DNA of 64,000 nt, from the NCBI GenBank assembly GCA_907165065.1, contig OU015532.1:44184839-44248838 (forward strand), in the 5' to 3' direction. Position numbers and translations under genes: made by a program. The number at the start of each line of letters is the position of its first letter. The stretch's first letter is position 1. The notes below the pieces were generated by a model. That model saw nothing but the letters and a program-made list of their open reading frames with translations. It made no database searches and was not told the origin of the DNA. The stretch comes from Caprimulgus europaeus (lineage: Eukaryota > Chordata > Aves > Caprimulgiformes > Caprimulgidae). Of this stretch, positions 13,291 through 25,640 are shown in pieces.

Positions 13291-16200
13291 CATTGTCTAG
13301 ATTATGGGGAAATCCAGCAAAGCAGGTGTGTGCAGCCTGCACCCCTTCCCTCAGGGGACAGGGATGGCGGGAGGGGAGAGGCCACCGCCCAGACCCTACA
13401 TCCAGCCCCTCTGCCTCACTGAGCCTCCTGACCCCTTCCCGGAGGATCTGAAACCACCCTTTTCCTTCACAAACATCACAAAGACAGGGACAGACATCAT
13501 TAAAGCCACAGATGAAGTTTCATTGCTGTTCCTCCCCTCTTTGCAATGCTCCTGGAACAGGTTTCTCTGAGGCCAGTCTGAAACACAATGTGCCTGGCCA
13601 CCCTCCCACCTTTCCAAGCCACTTGAAGATTACTTCTGGGCACCAGGAGCTTCACTTCACAAATTCTGAGGATGTGTTTTTTCATTGCTAACCCTGTAAC
13701 AATGTGACCAAAATACCTTGTACCAGCTAGGAGCGTCTGATTGAAACAGGTCACCCGCTCCCGGCTGCTGCTGAGCACGCTGGGCCAGGATTAAATGAGC
13801 TCTGTTGATTCACTGTGGCAGGCACCTTTCCCCAGCTATGAGGAAAATAGGAGTATATTTTGAGAGACACTACGGAAGTGTGCTATAATAATTTGTGCTT
13901 AAGCAAGAAACACTTTGAATGGCTAAGAGTGGGTAGGTATTTTGAAATAGACTTGGTTCAGCCTATTGCAAATCTGTGAATAACACCAAGCCCAGCAAGA
14001 GAGTAGTTCAAAATGATGTGAGATTAGGAGAGGTAGCTGCTTCTTGCTAAATGAGTTTCTATAAAAATAATTGTCATCTGTTTTCTGCGGGTTTCCTGCA
14101 GAGGAGACAACGTGGCAGTGTTATGGTACAAAGCAAAAAGCGTTTCTAGACTGAGCTGAAGGTTTGATTGCAAACTCTGTGTAGTGGATTGGTGCAGACA
14201 AGCAAAAACATACTCAGTGCTGTGTTGGCAAAAGACGTGTAATTGATGATTTACAATCCAGATTCAGGCTCTCGGCACAATTTACTCGACTTGCAACCTT
14301 ATCTTTAACATTTCCTTCCTGAGGACCCCTTGGATATGGGTGTGTACCCCACCTTATGCTTTGGAGAGGTGAACCCACTTGGTGAAAACACATAAGGACA
14401 TGGACACGAATGTTAGTCATGTGAATATAGTATGTCTGGACTGTGTTTCGTGCGCTGGAGATGTCCATGCTGTGGGAAGACTGGCTTTTAGCCAACGGTG
14501 GGAGAGCTTTTTATCGATTTCCATTGGTAGAGGCTAGTGATTTCACTGTCTGTTTTAGCAAAAAGATCTGCTACAGTTAAGGCATCTTGTGTCTGGATGT
14601 ATAGTGTGAATCTACGTTTGTCTTTGGGTTTCAGCTTTCCTGTCAACCCAGCTGCAGACATGTATTTAGTTATTTGTGAGGGAGAAGGAGAAATCAAAGG
14701 TGACGGGCCAAGCTGGTAGCTAAACCAGTCCCTCTGTGCTGATAGCTGTAAAAACTAGTATGTCTCAACTATTGCACTGCTTGGGCACAAGATGTGCCTC
14801 AAAAGGACAAGAACAGGTAGATTATGACCTCATTTGAGCCTCAGCTGGGGGACATTCATGTCTTACACATATGACAATTTAGTTCGATTTTTAGAATTAT
14901 CTCAAGAAACGCCAAGTCTTTGAGGCACTGTGGAGAGTGAATTGCTCTCTTGCCTCTGAAACTAGTTATGTCAAATGACAGGTGAGGCTTTCCATGGGGG
15001 CAAACTTTGAACTCCTGTAGTTCCTGCTGTGTTTAGAAGCCTGCAATCTCAAGTATATTACTCCTGTGCTGCTGATGGAAAGGAGGGTGCTCTGTGTGGG
15101 CACAGGAAGATTTCAGTTGCCTTTACCTCTGTTGATATAAATAAGCACTGCTTTGGGGCTGCTGTCACCCACACTAAGCTTCCTGCAGGCCTGCAGGAAC
15201 AGGGAATTGCTGTAATACTATCTTCTCTCACTTTACCCACATTGTACCTCCCAACCTAGGTCGAAGGGCTGGTGAAGACTTAGCAGGCCAGGCTTACACT
15301 GGTTGTGGAGACTTTTTATGCAGAAAGCACTTCTGTGGGTTCCTTTTCCACCCATCATTGTGGTTCCACCAAAGATGAGCTGCAGCAGTCAGCAAGTCCC
15401 AAAGCCATAAGAGTAACACTTTCCACCCATTCCAAGTCTCAGCATGGAAAATTTTAGAGAAGCAGGGTGGACTCCTAGACTTGCCATGGTATCTGAGAGA
15501 CGTGGATTAATTTTCTGACTTGGTTTTCCATTAGGGCAAAATCTGTCTGTGAGATTTTCATCCTACTCAATGTGTCAAAGACATTTTTTATAATGCTTGA
15601 AGAGCTGGCACCAGCATAACGGAACCTGATAAAGATCTGTGCTTCTGTTCTGCTTTTTGTGTTTTTAAGCATACATGATTGCTTGCCTAATTTGTATGAA
15701 GAGACCCCTGCATGCTCAGCTGAAGTAAGACACAGGTTTACCTGGTCATGCCCTCTTGGCAGTAGGAAATTCAGCTACTTCTGCTGGGCACCATCATGCC
15801 ACCCATCCCTCAGGGTGGCACTCGAGGGTGTGATGCCATTGATCCTGCTGCCTGGTGGCCAGGGAGGAAAGGTGTACAGTGAAAAGATGGCTCATGGCAC
15901 CCTGCTGACATGGTGATTTAGTGACCAGAGATACAGGAGGTAATTTTGCAATATTTACTTTCCATTAGGTGAGTGTGGCAATAGGAGTGTGATGGTTGTT
16001 CTTTACCTAATTCTCATATCTGTGTGTCAGCAGCCTGTCTTTTACCCTTCTGACAAAAACCAGAATAATTTTCCCCAGAACTTCATCAAATGTGTTTCTT
16101 AAGGATGAATAACTTGCTGTCATTCACCCTTCTGATACCTGCCTGTTACACACACACACACAAAAATGTATCCAGACATTTGTGCTGGAAAACAATGTGT

Positions 16201-18118
16201 TGGGCAAATCAGAGTTCATCTGGACTGACATATACTGCTTGGTAAATCTCTGCTGATGGAGTTTTCCATGTATGTGTCAGGCATTTTGGCTTCCCATCAC
16301 AGCACTGCCTCCCTTGTGTCAGTCCCTCCTTCTGAGTTTTTCAAGGTAGAGGACTCAGAAGATGCTAAAGATGAGCAGTCTAGAAGATATCAGAGGGTAG
16401 AACAGTCTAGAAATGCTAGCCAAGAATAGTAAAAAATCTCAGTATATTTTATTGAAAATTCACGACAAATTCATATTCCTTGTCCTTGCCTTCGAGCCTG
16501 TAAACAACTCTGCCCACACATCTTTCTGCCCACAAGTCCACATGCTGGCTTTGCCAATCTTGTCTCTCAACTGCTCCTTTTGTGTCTCTCCCACGCAGGA
16601 TTTTGTGCTGGGATTCCTCCCAACCCCAGGGCTTCCAACATCTGTGATTATATATATATATTACATATTGTTATATATTGTATATTTATGTACTATCATA
16701 TGCCTATAAAAGATGTGATCTCCCTTTCAATTGTTCCTTAAAACTGACATCTTTCCCCAAAGGTGAAAGCTCCACTACTCCCTTCATTTCCTTTCTGACA
16801 CGTGAATTTAACCCTGCATGAGAACTTTGCATGTTTGCTTCGTAACTCTGGAGAAAGGATTGCATTTATTTTTTCTAAACTATGTCACATACACTTAAAG
16901 TAACATGTATATGATAAGGCATAATTACAAATAGGTTTTTTGGGTTTTTTTCTCTTATGTGGGAGCAAAATGATCTTGGGTTTCCCACTGCAAGAATATT
17001 TGGTTATAAAACTTTACCTGAACGCTTTCACCTGATGCTAAGAGTAATGCACAAACTGACAGAGAGATTATAACTAAAAAAGTACATCCTCTCACTAATC
17101 TTTTCCAGTTTGCTAACACTTGAGATATAATTATCCTTACTGACTCGAAAAAGATGTTGCTTTTTCATTTGTGTGAGCCTCTGAAAGGTAGTGAGAAAAG
17201 TGATAGTAAAGCCAAAAGTTAGGCAAGGAGACTGAGGAACCAGTGAAATGCTGAAATGCATCTGTTCTTGCAACACAAAGTTCACTGGGGGTCAGGATAG
17301 CAGCCTCTCTTTAAGGGCATTGAGAAACACTCCAAACACTTTGTGTTAGAGAAGATACTGTGGGTTTGGCTTTTTCAGAACCATAATTGGTTTTATTTTT
17401 TTGTGAAATAAAAACCATATGAAAATTTGGAGCTGAGCTCCTTCACATCAGTGCCCTCAAGATTTTTGGTAGACTATTTCAAAATTACAGCTTGGTTTTG
17501 CTCCCTTTAATCAATGTTTCCCCCCTGCCATCATGCTTTGCTACACTTTCACGAGGAGATCTTTGTTTTAATGTCAATTTTCCCTGCAAAATAATTGGAG
17601 TTGCAAAGCTAAGCATCCAGAATTAGAAAATGTAAGACTAAATCAACAAGTTCTTCTTCCAGAATATAAGTCTCCTTCTGCTGTCCCTTTTTGCTCCCAA
17701 GATCTCTTGCTTTTAAACCATGTGTGAAGTATGCTCTGACTCCGTGGGGAAAGCTGTGCATCCCTGTGGAGCTGCAGTGACTCATTGCCAAGAAAAACTG
17801 CTCGCAGCTCTCCCGAAAACTTAACATCTATTTTTGTATGGGGTACAGAAATTAGAATTAACAGAAAATGTTAATGTGAGAAAATACATCATTAAAGTTG
17901 TGTCCTTCTTTTTGGGAAGTTAGGGGAAATTCTGGGATAGGTAAAATGTTCCTCTGCAGCGTTTGCAGAGGATGTAATGCAGCTTGAACACTGTGTTCCT
18001 GGCACAGCGTGGTTTCTGCAATGTTGCAGTAGTTGGGTTGTGTAGGCAAAGGCTCAGTTTTGTACCTGTTGATTCTCTGCCCTTTGCATTCCTTGTTATC
18101 CATACAGGCTAGGAGATG
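13291..18118. other. Unique noncoding DNA
   Basis: No gene or clear interspersed repeat recognised. It contains a short CA run at about 16,148-16,162 and a TATA-rich stretch at about 16,650-16,690. Open frames are short and unremarkable. Confidence 0.55.
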
Positions 18119-18808
18119 ATGTGCTGGAAGCAGCCTGGAGGAAAAGGACTTGGGGGTAGCAGTGGATGGAAAGCTGTACATGAGCCTCCACTGTGCATCT
18201 GCAGCCCAGGATGCGGTTCACCTTCCGGGCTGCATCAAAAAAAGTGTGTCCAGCAGATCAAGAGAGGTGATTCTGCCCCTCTACTCTGCTCTGGTGAGAC
18301 CTCACCTGGAATACTTTGTCCAGTTTTGGAGTCCTCAACACAAGGAGGACATGTACCTGTTGGAGCAGGTCCAGAGGAGGCCACAAAAGTGATCAGAGGG
18401 CTGGAGCAGCTCTGCTGTGAGGACAGGCTGAGAGAGTTGGGGCTGTTCAGCCTGGAGAAGAGAAGGTTCCGGGAGGACCTTGTAGCAGCCTTCCAGTACC
18501 TGAAAGGTGCCTACAAGAAAGCTGGGGAAGAGGTGTTCACAAGGGCAGGAGCAATAGGACGAGGGGTGATGGTTTTAAACTAGAAAAGGGCAGATTTGGG
18601 TTGGATATTAGGAAAGTTCTTCAATATGAGGGTGGTAGATGATTGGAACAGGTTGCCTAGAGAGGCAGTGGAGGCCCTGTTCCTGGAGATATTCAGGTCA
18701 GGCTTGATGGGGCTCTGAGCAACCTGCTCTAGTAAAGATGCCCCTGTTCACTGCAGGGGCATTTGAAGGTCCCTTCCAACCCAAACCGTTCTATGATTCT
18801 TTGATTCA
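18119..18808 (+). mobile_element. CR1 LINE, 690-bp 3' fragment
   Basis: A 5'-truncated CR1 covering the C-terminal part of ORF2 and the 3' UTR. Translated pieces read like the CR1 ORF2 tail: [30 protein letters not shown]-like in one frame, then [23 protein letters not shown] in another. The frame change near 18,385 falls where the copy has lost part of the RRATK-like segment. The 3' end has GAAGGTCCCTTCCAACCC and TCTATGATTCTTTGATTC. It is a dead LINE fragment, not a host gene. The next CR1 begins 240 bp downstream in the same orientation. Confidence 0.95.
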
Positions 18809-19049
18809 AGTGGCTTATTTCATGTTCCACTGTGGCTTAAGAACAGTTTCACTTAAATAAGCTGCCACATGTACCAAAAAGCAGTAAGGTAGGAAATGTA
18901 GAGAAAAGTTATCTAAGAGCAGCCAAGCTGCTGAACTGGTGTATTGGGAAGGTTGGTTCCCTTGCATGAGCCAAAAAGGAGAATGGATAATCCTTTGAAG
19001 CACTAAACAGTATTATTAAATGATTTGAAAGGACTTAATTTCATGCAGA

Positions 19050-19494
19050 CATACTGGAGCAAGTCCAGTGAAGGGCTGTAAAGATGGTGAGAATGCTGGA
19101 GCTTATCTCATATGAGAAAAGGCTGAGACAGTTGCGACTGTTCAGCCTGGAGAAGAGAAGGCTCAGGGGGCACATGGTTAGAAAATCTATGCATTTAAAT
19201 AGCTGATGGAGACATTAAAGACAAGAGAGACAGACTCTTCTCAGTGATATCCACCACAAATCAAAACACAGGTTGAACTTTAGGAAAAGATTCTCCACCC
19301 AGAGGGTGGTGGAGCACTGGGACAGACTCCCCAGGGAGGTAGCCATGGCACCAAGCCTGACAAGATTCAAGAAGCATTCAGACAACTCCCTCAGACACAT
19401 GGTCTGAATCTTGGAATTGCCCTATGCAGGGACAAGAGTTGGACTCGATGATCCTTGTGGGTCCCTTCCAGCTCAAAACATTCTATGATTCTAG
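19050..19494 (+). mobile_element. CR1 LINE 3' fragment, second subfamily
   Basis: A 445-bp CR1 tail starting at ACTGGAGCAAGTCCAGTG and ending TGGGTCCCTTCCAGCTC followed by an ATTCTATGATTCTA tail at 19,480-19,494. The 3' UTR (TTGGACTCGATGATCCTTG) differs from the copy just upstream, so the two belong to different subfamilies and inserted separately instead of duplicating each other. The reading frame is broken in several places. Confidence 0.93.
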
Positions 19495-21005
19495 ACCCAG
19501 GGAATGGAAAAAAGGAAACCTACAAACCACCTGATCAGAGCCATCAGGTGTATAATTTCTGCAAGGGCAGTCTGAAGAGACCAAAATCAGACAGCAGCAG
19601 TGTCTCCTTCTGGAGATTTCCACTATTTCTTAATGTATAAATTTACCTCCAGCTGGTGGATGGAAACAGACTGGTGGAGCTGAGCTTCAGTGTTCTCACC
19701 AAGGGCTGCCCACAATTTGGAAAGCTCATAGCTTAGGAGCAGATACTAATGGACGTATTTCACCGTGGTCCGAAGCAGAATGCAATCTGCCAAAGGATGC
19801 ATGGCTTGTCATGCTGTTCTGAAAACAGTAAAGGAAAAATATACAGTTTCTCATAAGAACATTTGTTTTCTTTTTGTCTTGTTCCCTGAGCTAATCAGCA
19901 GTTGCCTGCAAGGCTCCATATTTCAGTGACATTTCTGTGGCTAACCAAGTATCTCTTTAGGGTTTGCCTTTGGGGAAAGCATAAACATTAGGTTGTAAAG
20001 TGACTTTGTACACCTCATAGATAATGTTTCCTTGCCAGTATTTGTTAGACTGAGAGGTGGCAGATGGAGTGAGCCATTTCAGACTGGCATGAAGTCTGTC
20101 CATCCAAAAACTGCAACAGCCAGGGGTAGCAACCACCACTCTGACCACTGCTGGTGCTGAAGCTGACGTTAAAGATTTTACATTCTGATACAGATGGACA
20201 ACCCACAGGTTGCTACTACTTTACTATGTGGTTACAGACAGTAATGCTCTGTGCCTCTGCTTTCCAGCTGTGTGATAGGGTTGTTTTGTATTTTATCAGC
20301 TTGTGAACCTTAATTCATTCTTTGTGTGAGTAACTTTCGGAGTCTTGTGGAATCACTGAAGAAATACCAGGTATTAGACATAATCATGTGAATTACTTTA
20401 TCACACCATTGCACTGCCAGTTTGGTCATTAGCTGTGGTCTGTGACTAACACTTTGGAGAGCCAGATATAATGTCACTGTTAAATGGTTATAGAGAACAA
20501 TGTGAGAGCTGCATGCTTCTCTTGCTCAAAATATTCTGGAAATTATTTACTTAGATGATGAATGGTATTGTCAGCTTGCCTTTATGCTGATGTACCTTAA
20601 AGCACTAATTTTCAATACTCCTTCCTCTCTTTCATCAGGTTTTTCTATAATCAGCATTGTCTTAAATGTATTTCCTGCTTCTTACTTGAAAAGTCAGTCC
20701 ATTTGCCTACTCATTTCACACTCTGAGGTAAAGGGGACGTGTTTCAGCTCTGAAGTCAGGATGCTCCTGTGTAGTGGGTTTGCTGACTTCGTCAGAAAGC
20801 CTGGCCTTTTGTGACTTACAAGCTCTGGTTATGCAGACAGTTCAAGCTAGCACAGGCCCGTGTTTGTCATGGAGAGTGGTAGTCTCCTCATCTTCTCTGC
20901 ATCTGGAAGTATTTTCCTGTCTCCCTTAGTAAGACACTAGCATTTATGTGGCCACATAAACTAAATCAGGGAAGTAATCTATTTAAAATCTTTTCCTTCT
21001 CCACC
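19495..21005. other. Unique noncoding DNA
   Basis: No gene or repeat recognised between the second CR1 copy and the CTCTC array. Short open frames on both strands look random. Confidence 0.55.
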
Positions 21006-21280
21006 CTCTCCTCTCCTCTCCTCTCCTCTCCTCTCCTCTCCTCTCCTCTCCTCTCCTCTCCTCTCCTCTCCTCTCCTCTCCTCTCCTCTCCTCTCCTCTC
21101 CTCTCCTCTCCTCTCCTCTCCTCTCCTCTCCTCTCCTCTCCTCTCCTCTCCTCTCCTCTCCTCTCCTCTCCTCTCCTCTCCTCTCCTCTCCTCTCCTCTC
21201 CTCTCCTCTCCTCTCCTCTCCTCTCCTCTCCTCTCCTCTCCTCTCCTCTCCTCTCCTCTCCTCTCCTCTCCTCTCCTCTC
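21006..21280. repeat. (CTCTC)n pentanucleotide microsatellite
   Basis: About 55 copies of CTCTC (GAGAG on the other strand) run without visible interruption for 275 bp. The plus strand is all pyrimidine. A frame runs through it on each strand (poly LLSSP on plus, poly RGEER on minus) because a 5-base unit has a 15-base reading cycle and no stops. Those frames are not genes. Purity suggests recent expansion or active slippage, and the length in the assembly may be unreliable. Confidence 0.98.
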
Positions 21281-23245
21281 TCCTTTCCCTCTTCCCTTGT
21301 TTTGCCTTGCCATGACTTTCTTTGTGCTTCCTTTTTCTGCCAGACCAGGTACCTGATCTAGCTCACCACATACCTGTGTGGGCTCTTTGACCAAGACAAG
21401 AGACATAGCTGGAGTAACTGTTTAGTGATGTGGAGGTGGGCAGGATCATTCCATTCCATTCAGCATTGGCATGGATTTAGGATACATTAATGTGACTGTG
21501 TAATCACAGACAGAATTGTTATAGGACTAATGCTTTTCCACCCCTGATCTCTGTAGAAAAAGCAGAAAGCTGTAGGAAGTGCTGTCACTGGGGACAGGAA
21601 TCAAAAGATTCTTGCTTTTGAAACCAGAGAGATCCAGGAGTTTCCAGAATGCTGTGGAATATATGTATTGATTTAGCCCTGATTTTTGTCAGACTGCAAA
21701 GGCAAGCTCGAAAGAAAGATCCCTGGACTCATCTGGGATGATTGTGGTGGTGTGAGGGTGAGCAGCCATTTTAAAACATGATAATTTGATGTATCCAATG
21801 TGCATTGGCAGACTTCTTCAGATTTCCAGCACGAAAGGCAAAGCTGGCTCCTTCCAGGGCAAGACAACGACAAAGGCACGTGTTGCACAGGAGAACATGA
21901 AATAGAGTCTAGAAGAGCAGGTTGGAGCCCAATCATAGCTTTGAAGGATGACACTGAGGATCTCAATCTTCTCATTCCCTTTTATTGCTTCAGGATTATT
22001 TATTAAATTTTCAGTGTTGTGGGGTGGGTGTGCACATGTTGTCAAAGGAGTAATCAAGGACTGAGGAAAAATGAGGGGACTACCACAACAGTCATTAAGG
22101 AAAACTGTGAATAATTACAGATCTTCTTGCACATGAAATGCTGAAACATTTCATGCCCCTAAAACTGGAGCACCCAGGGGTAGAGTAAAACTGATGGAGT
22201 AATTAAGAGCTAAGCGTGTTGAGGGTGTTTACATACCAGAATGACACGTATACACAGCTCAAAAGACTAGAACCATTTCCAGAGTGGGAGAGATATACAA
22301 GAGAAGCTAGACTCAATTAAGAAAATTAATACTTGGGCTGGCTGCCTTTCCTGATGAACTCTGCTGTGTTGTAAGCAGCCTTCAAAGGGAAGCATTGTTC
22401 CTTAGATATAGGACTTAAAAAGCTTCAGTGGTCTGGAGGGATCAATTGGAAACATACAATAGAGAACAATCTCACAGTAGCAGGGAGCTGGAACGCATCA
22501 ACAAATGACTGTTTTCTCACTCTCTGAAATTACAAACTGCCCATAAATTTTGTGAGAGATTGTTAAATGATCCTTAATAGAGTAGTTGCTTCTGTAGCTA
22601 GTCAGTTTGTTCACCTAATCATGATAAAGGCGTGCAGAAATTAAATCCTCAGTTACATGTCTTAATTTTTCTCAGCTAGCACCCAGCAGCATCGGTTTTT
22701 GCCTAAGCACTACTGTTGCTACAAGAACTGTAGTGACAGGGAGAAGTCTAATGCTTGGGGTACTAATCCCCAAATATTTAAGTGGATTTTTTAGAAAGGG
22801 ATGTATCTAACCTGCCTCACTTTCTCTTGTTCCCCAGTCATAACATTTATACTCTGTAATTGGGAAAAAAGACTTGAAATTCTACATAATCCTTAAACAA
22901 CTAATTGACCTGACACTCTGGACTTCCCGTGTGCTTTGCCGAGCTATGCTTTTGAATAATTTACTAAAAGAATGGTAATAAACCATAAAATATTAATCAG
23001 GCTTTCTACAGAACATAAGTTGGAGGGTTTTATTTAAGTTGCAAGCGTGTTAATTTCTCAGATGATCAGTGTAACTGTGTCAACATGACCAAATCTGGTT
23101 TGCGAGTCGGCCGCCTTTCATCTCAAAGAGGCTTTTTGCTGATGTAGGATATTACAGCATTCCAGCATTAACATTGCTTCTGCTCCACTGAGACAGAGCC
23201 TGCTGTGTCTGAATATAAAGTGTTGAGTGAGATAATGTAAATAGA
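21281..23245. other. Unique noncoding DNA
   Basis: About 2 kb with no recognised gene or repeat. A short pyrimidine-rich flank immediately follows the array and is probably decayed array sequence. Confidence 0.5.
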
Positions 23246-23395
23246 AGAACATAAAATCAGCCATACCTGGTCAAACCAATAGTCCGTATAGGTCAATATC
23301 CTGTCTCGAACAGTAGTCACAAATAAATGCTACTTTGGCCAAAAGACAAGGCCAGTGAGCTTGGAGGCAGTGGGTGACTGGATATCTTTTAATAT
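23246..23395 (-). mobile_element. Ancient CR1 LINE relic
   Basis: The stretch GAACATAAAATCAGCCATAC, then TGGTCAAACCAATAGTCCGT and ATATCCTGTCTCGAACAGTAG, matches in order the reverse complement of the old archosaur/turtle CR1 3' end (the CATACTGGGTCAGACCAAAGGTCC-type motif with AGCCCAGTATCCTGTC). It is strongly diverged, so old. The minus orientation follows because the 3' end lies on the left. An open minus-strand frame of 143 codons runs over it at 23,271-23,702 but does not resemble ORF2. Confidence 0.75.
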
Positions 23396-25580
23396 GTTTT
23401 CCTATTAGGGGGAAAAAAATGGTTTTAATTGTGATCCCAAATGAATGGTATTGATCATTGAAAACCTGTACAAATGGTAGTTTATCAGATTGTCCCCCTT
23501 TAATTCTTGAATGCATGAGTAGCTCCCATTTTATAGAGAGACAGCAGTCAACTTCTGTGCTCTGAAACAGAGGCTGGATGCTAAGAGCATTTTTGGAGAA
23601 ATCAGTGAATATTGACTGTTGGAAAAAAAGTGCCTTGCAACCCTGACCTCTAAGCAGTCTGGTTTTATCCAAAAGCATTAAAGACAGATCTTCTTTACGC
23701 ATTTAATTTTTGTGTGAATTCCCAAGAGCAACACTACTGTGAGAGGAATTCTTGTATATGTTCAGTTAAAAGATAATGCTATCAAAAGAAGTCTGAGCAA
23801 CCTTTTATCTTCCCCTTATCTCGGGAAATTTTGAGAAGGGCACCTGTTTATTCTCTTTCTCAGCAAGATAACTGATCTTATGGATGGCAGGTATCATAAC
23901 TACTCTGTTCAGGAGGCTGAAACAACAATCTCCTAGGACTCTTAAAATTAAATGATATTGCAGAATGTTGAAAGTAATTCTGCTTTTATTTAGTTGGTTT
24001 ATTATCCACATCCTTTATGTATGTTCACTTTCACCTTTGTTTTTGGATAGTCAGATACATTCTCTGGGTTCTGTTCCCTGCCCATTCTTTCTCAGACTCA
24101 GGACATCAGGAAAGGTGGTGAGTTTGAAGTCCCAGTATTCTGTGGATGACTGCCTAATATTAACTGAAACCATCATGATCACATAGCTTTTGGTTGCCCT
24201 GAAGAGTCAAGCAGCTGGCTCTGGCTGAAGTTAGATAAGACAGTAGTGAAGCTCTGGAGAAGAAGAGCTCAGATGGAAACGCTCTTCCCCAGTAACAATC
24301 ACTCCCGTTGAATGCAAGCCTTAGGGTCCTCTTAGCCTGTACAGCACAATCAGTAGCTGTGGAGGTGAAAAATGTTAATTATCATCTGTGGCTGGCAAGG
24401 AGATTGTGCTGGATCCTTTTAATGTGAAACTGGCCAGTGCGACTGACGTAGTTCTAAGATACAGACTGGACCTCTTGTAAGTGTTAATATACAGGAGAAA
24501 TTTGTCATGAAATGGAAAGACTGAAAAGGGCACAAATCTGAATATGCAAAAATTTGCAAGAGCGGGAGACTGATTAACTGGACTATATATCCATTAAAAT
24601 TGTGAGAAAAAAGTAATTGTGATGGAAGAACCAGTTTAGAGGGAGATTAGGGATAGAGCTTCTGAATGACCCAGTTCTAGTGCCCATCCAATTTGTAGTT
24701 TTCCTTATGATATTGACACAAAACCAAAATTATGCTGATGAAATTACTGGTGCCCCAAAGCAGGGAGATGCCATCAGGTGACAAACTGGGATATGGTGCA
24801 GAAAGAACCAAATGACCTTAAGGATCTGGGTCTGAGGATCAGGCTGATTTTTAATATTTCAAGTATTAAGATCACATATAGAATTAATAACCAGAAGTTT
24901 TGGGACATGCTTGGAGTTCATGAGTTGGAAGTGACAAAGGGGAAGAAAGACACAGGATATCTGTGAGCTGTCAGTGTAACAGAACCATAAAAACAGTAAG
25001 TGCAATCTTAGGACTTGTATCAGCCAGTGAAAGAAGAAATAAAGTACTAGCAGCTAGGTACAAGGCATGATCGTGTAGACCTCTGGGCAAGCATGTTCAG
25101 GAAACAAGAATTAAAGCAGAAGAGATGATGATGGGAATGGAGAGTTTATAATACAAAGGGGATTAACAGAGTTTCTCTGGTTTAGCCTCGATAAGCCAAG
25201 AGTGAGAGGGGAGATGTTCTGGAAACCCACAGTGGAGTCTGGGGAAGGCAGACTTGAGAGAAGAGGCCTTCCAGCTAAAGGGCAATGTTGACTTTAGAGC
25301 AGATAATACAAACTCACCAAGAAAAACTGAACTTCCTTCTAAATTTCCAGCCTTCTGACAATGAGAGCAGTGACATTCTGGGACAGACTTTTAAATGGAC
25401 TTGTGGGATAAAAAACACAAGTGGTTTTAAGATGGACTGTGATCAGTTTAGGAGGAAGCTGTATTATATGGTTCTTGCAATAACAGTGATCATTAACCAC
25501 GTCTTTATCTCTCACTTGACATTAAAAGGTCAAAGAGTGTTTCCAGCAGCAGTGGAATCAATGAATGTTGGTTTCCCAGA
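23396..25580. other. Unique noncoding DNA
   Basis: No gene or repeat that I can support. Open frames of up to 107 codons show no recognisable domain. Confidence 0.5.
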
Positions 25581-25585
25581 GGTTT

Positions 25586-25640
25586 TTGTCTTATGTCTTT
25601 TGTCTTGATGTCTTTTTGTCTTGACCTTTTGATGTCTGAA
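25586..25640. repeat. Degenerate TGTCTT-type short repeat
   Basis: The words TTTTGTCTT and GATGTCT recur about five times in 55 bases (TTTTTGTCTTATGTCTTTTG and onward). It is a small imperfect slippage repeat with no coding content. Confidence 0.7.

Noticed and set aside
18116-18583. 155-codon plus frame with [11 protein letters not shown]
   Set aside because: It is a broken piece of CR1 ORF2 and its 3' neighbourhood, not a host gene.
20946-21406. Open frames of 136 and 146 codons on both strands
   Set aside because: They run through the CTCTC/GAGAG array, whose unit contains no stop in any phase; this is simple repeat, not protein.
23271-23702. 143-codon minus frame
   Set aside because: It overlaps an old CR1 3' UTR relic, has no recognisable domain and no splice support; likely chance.
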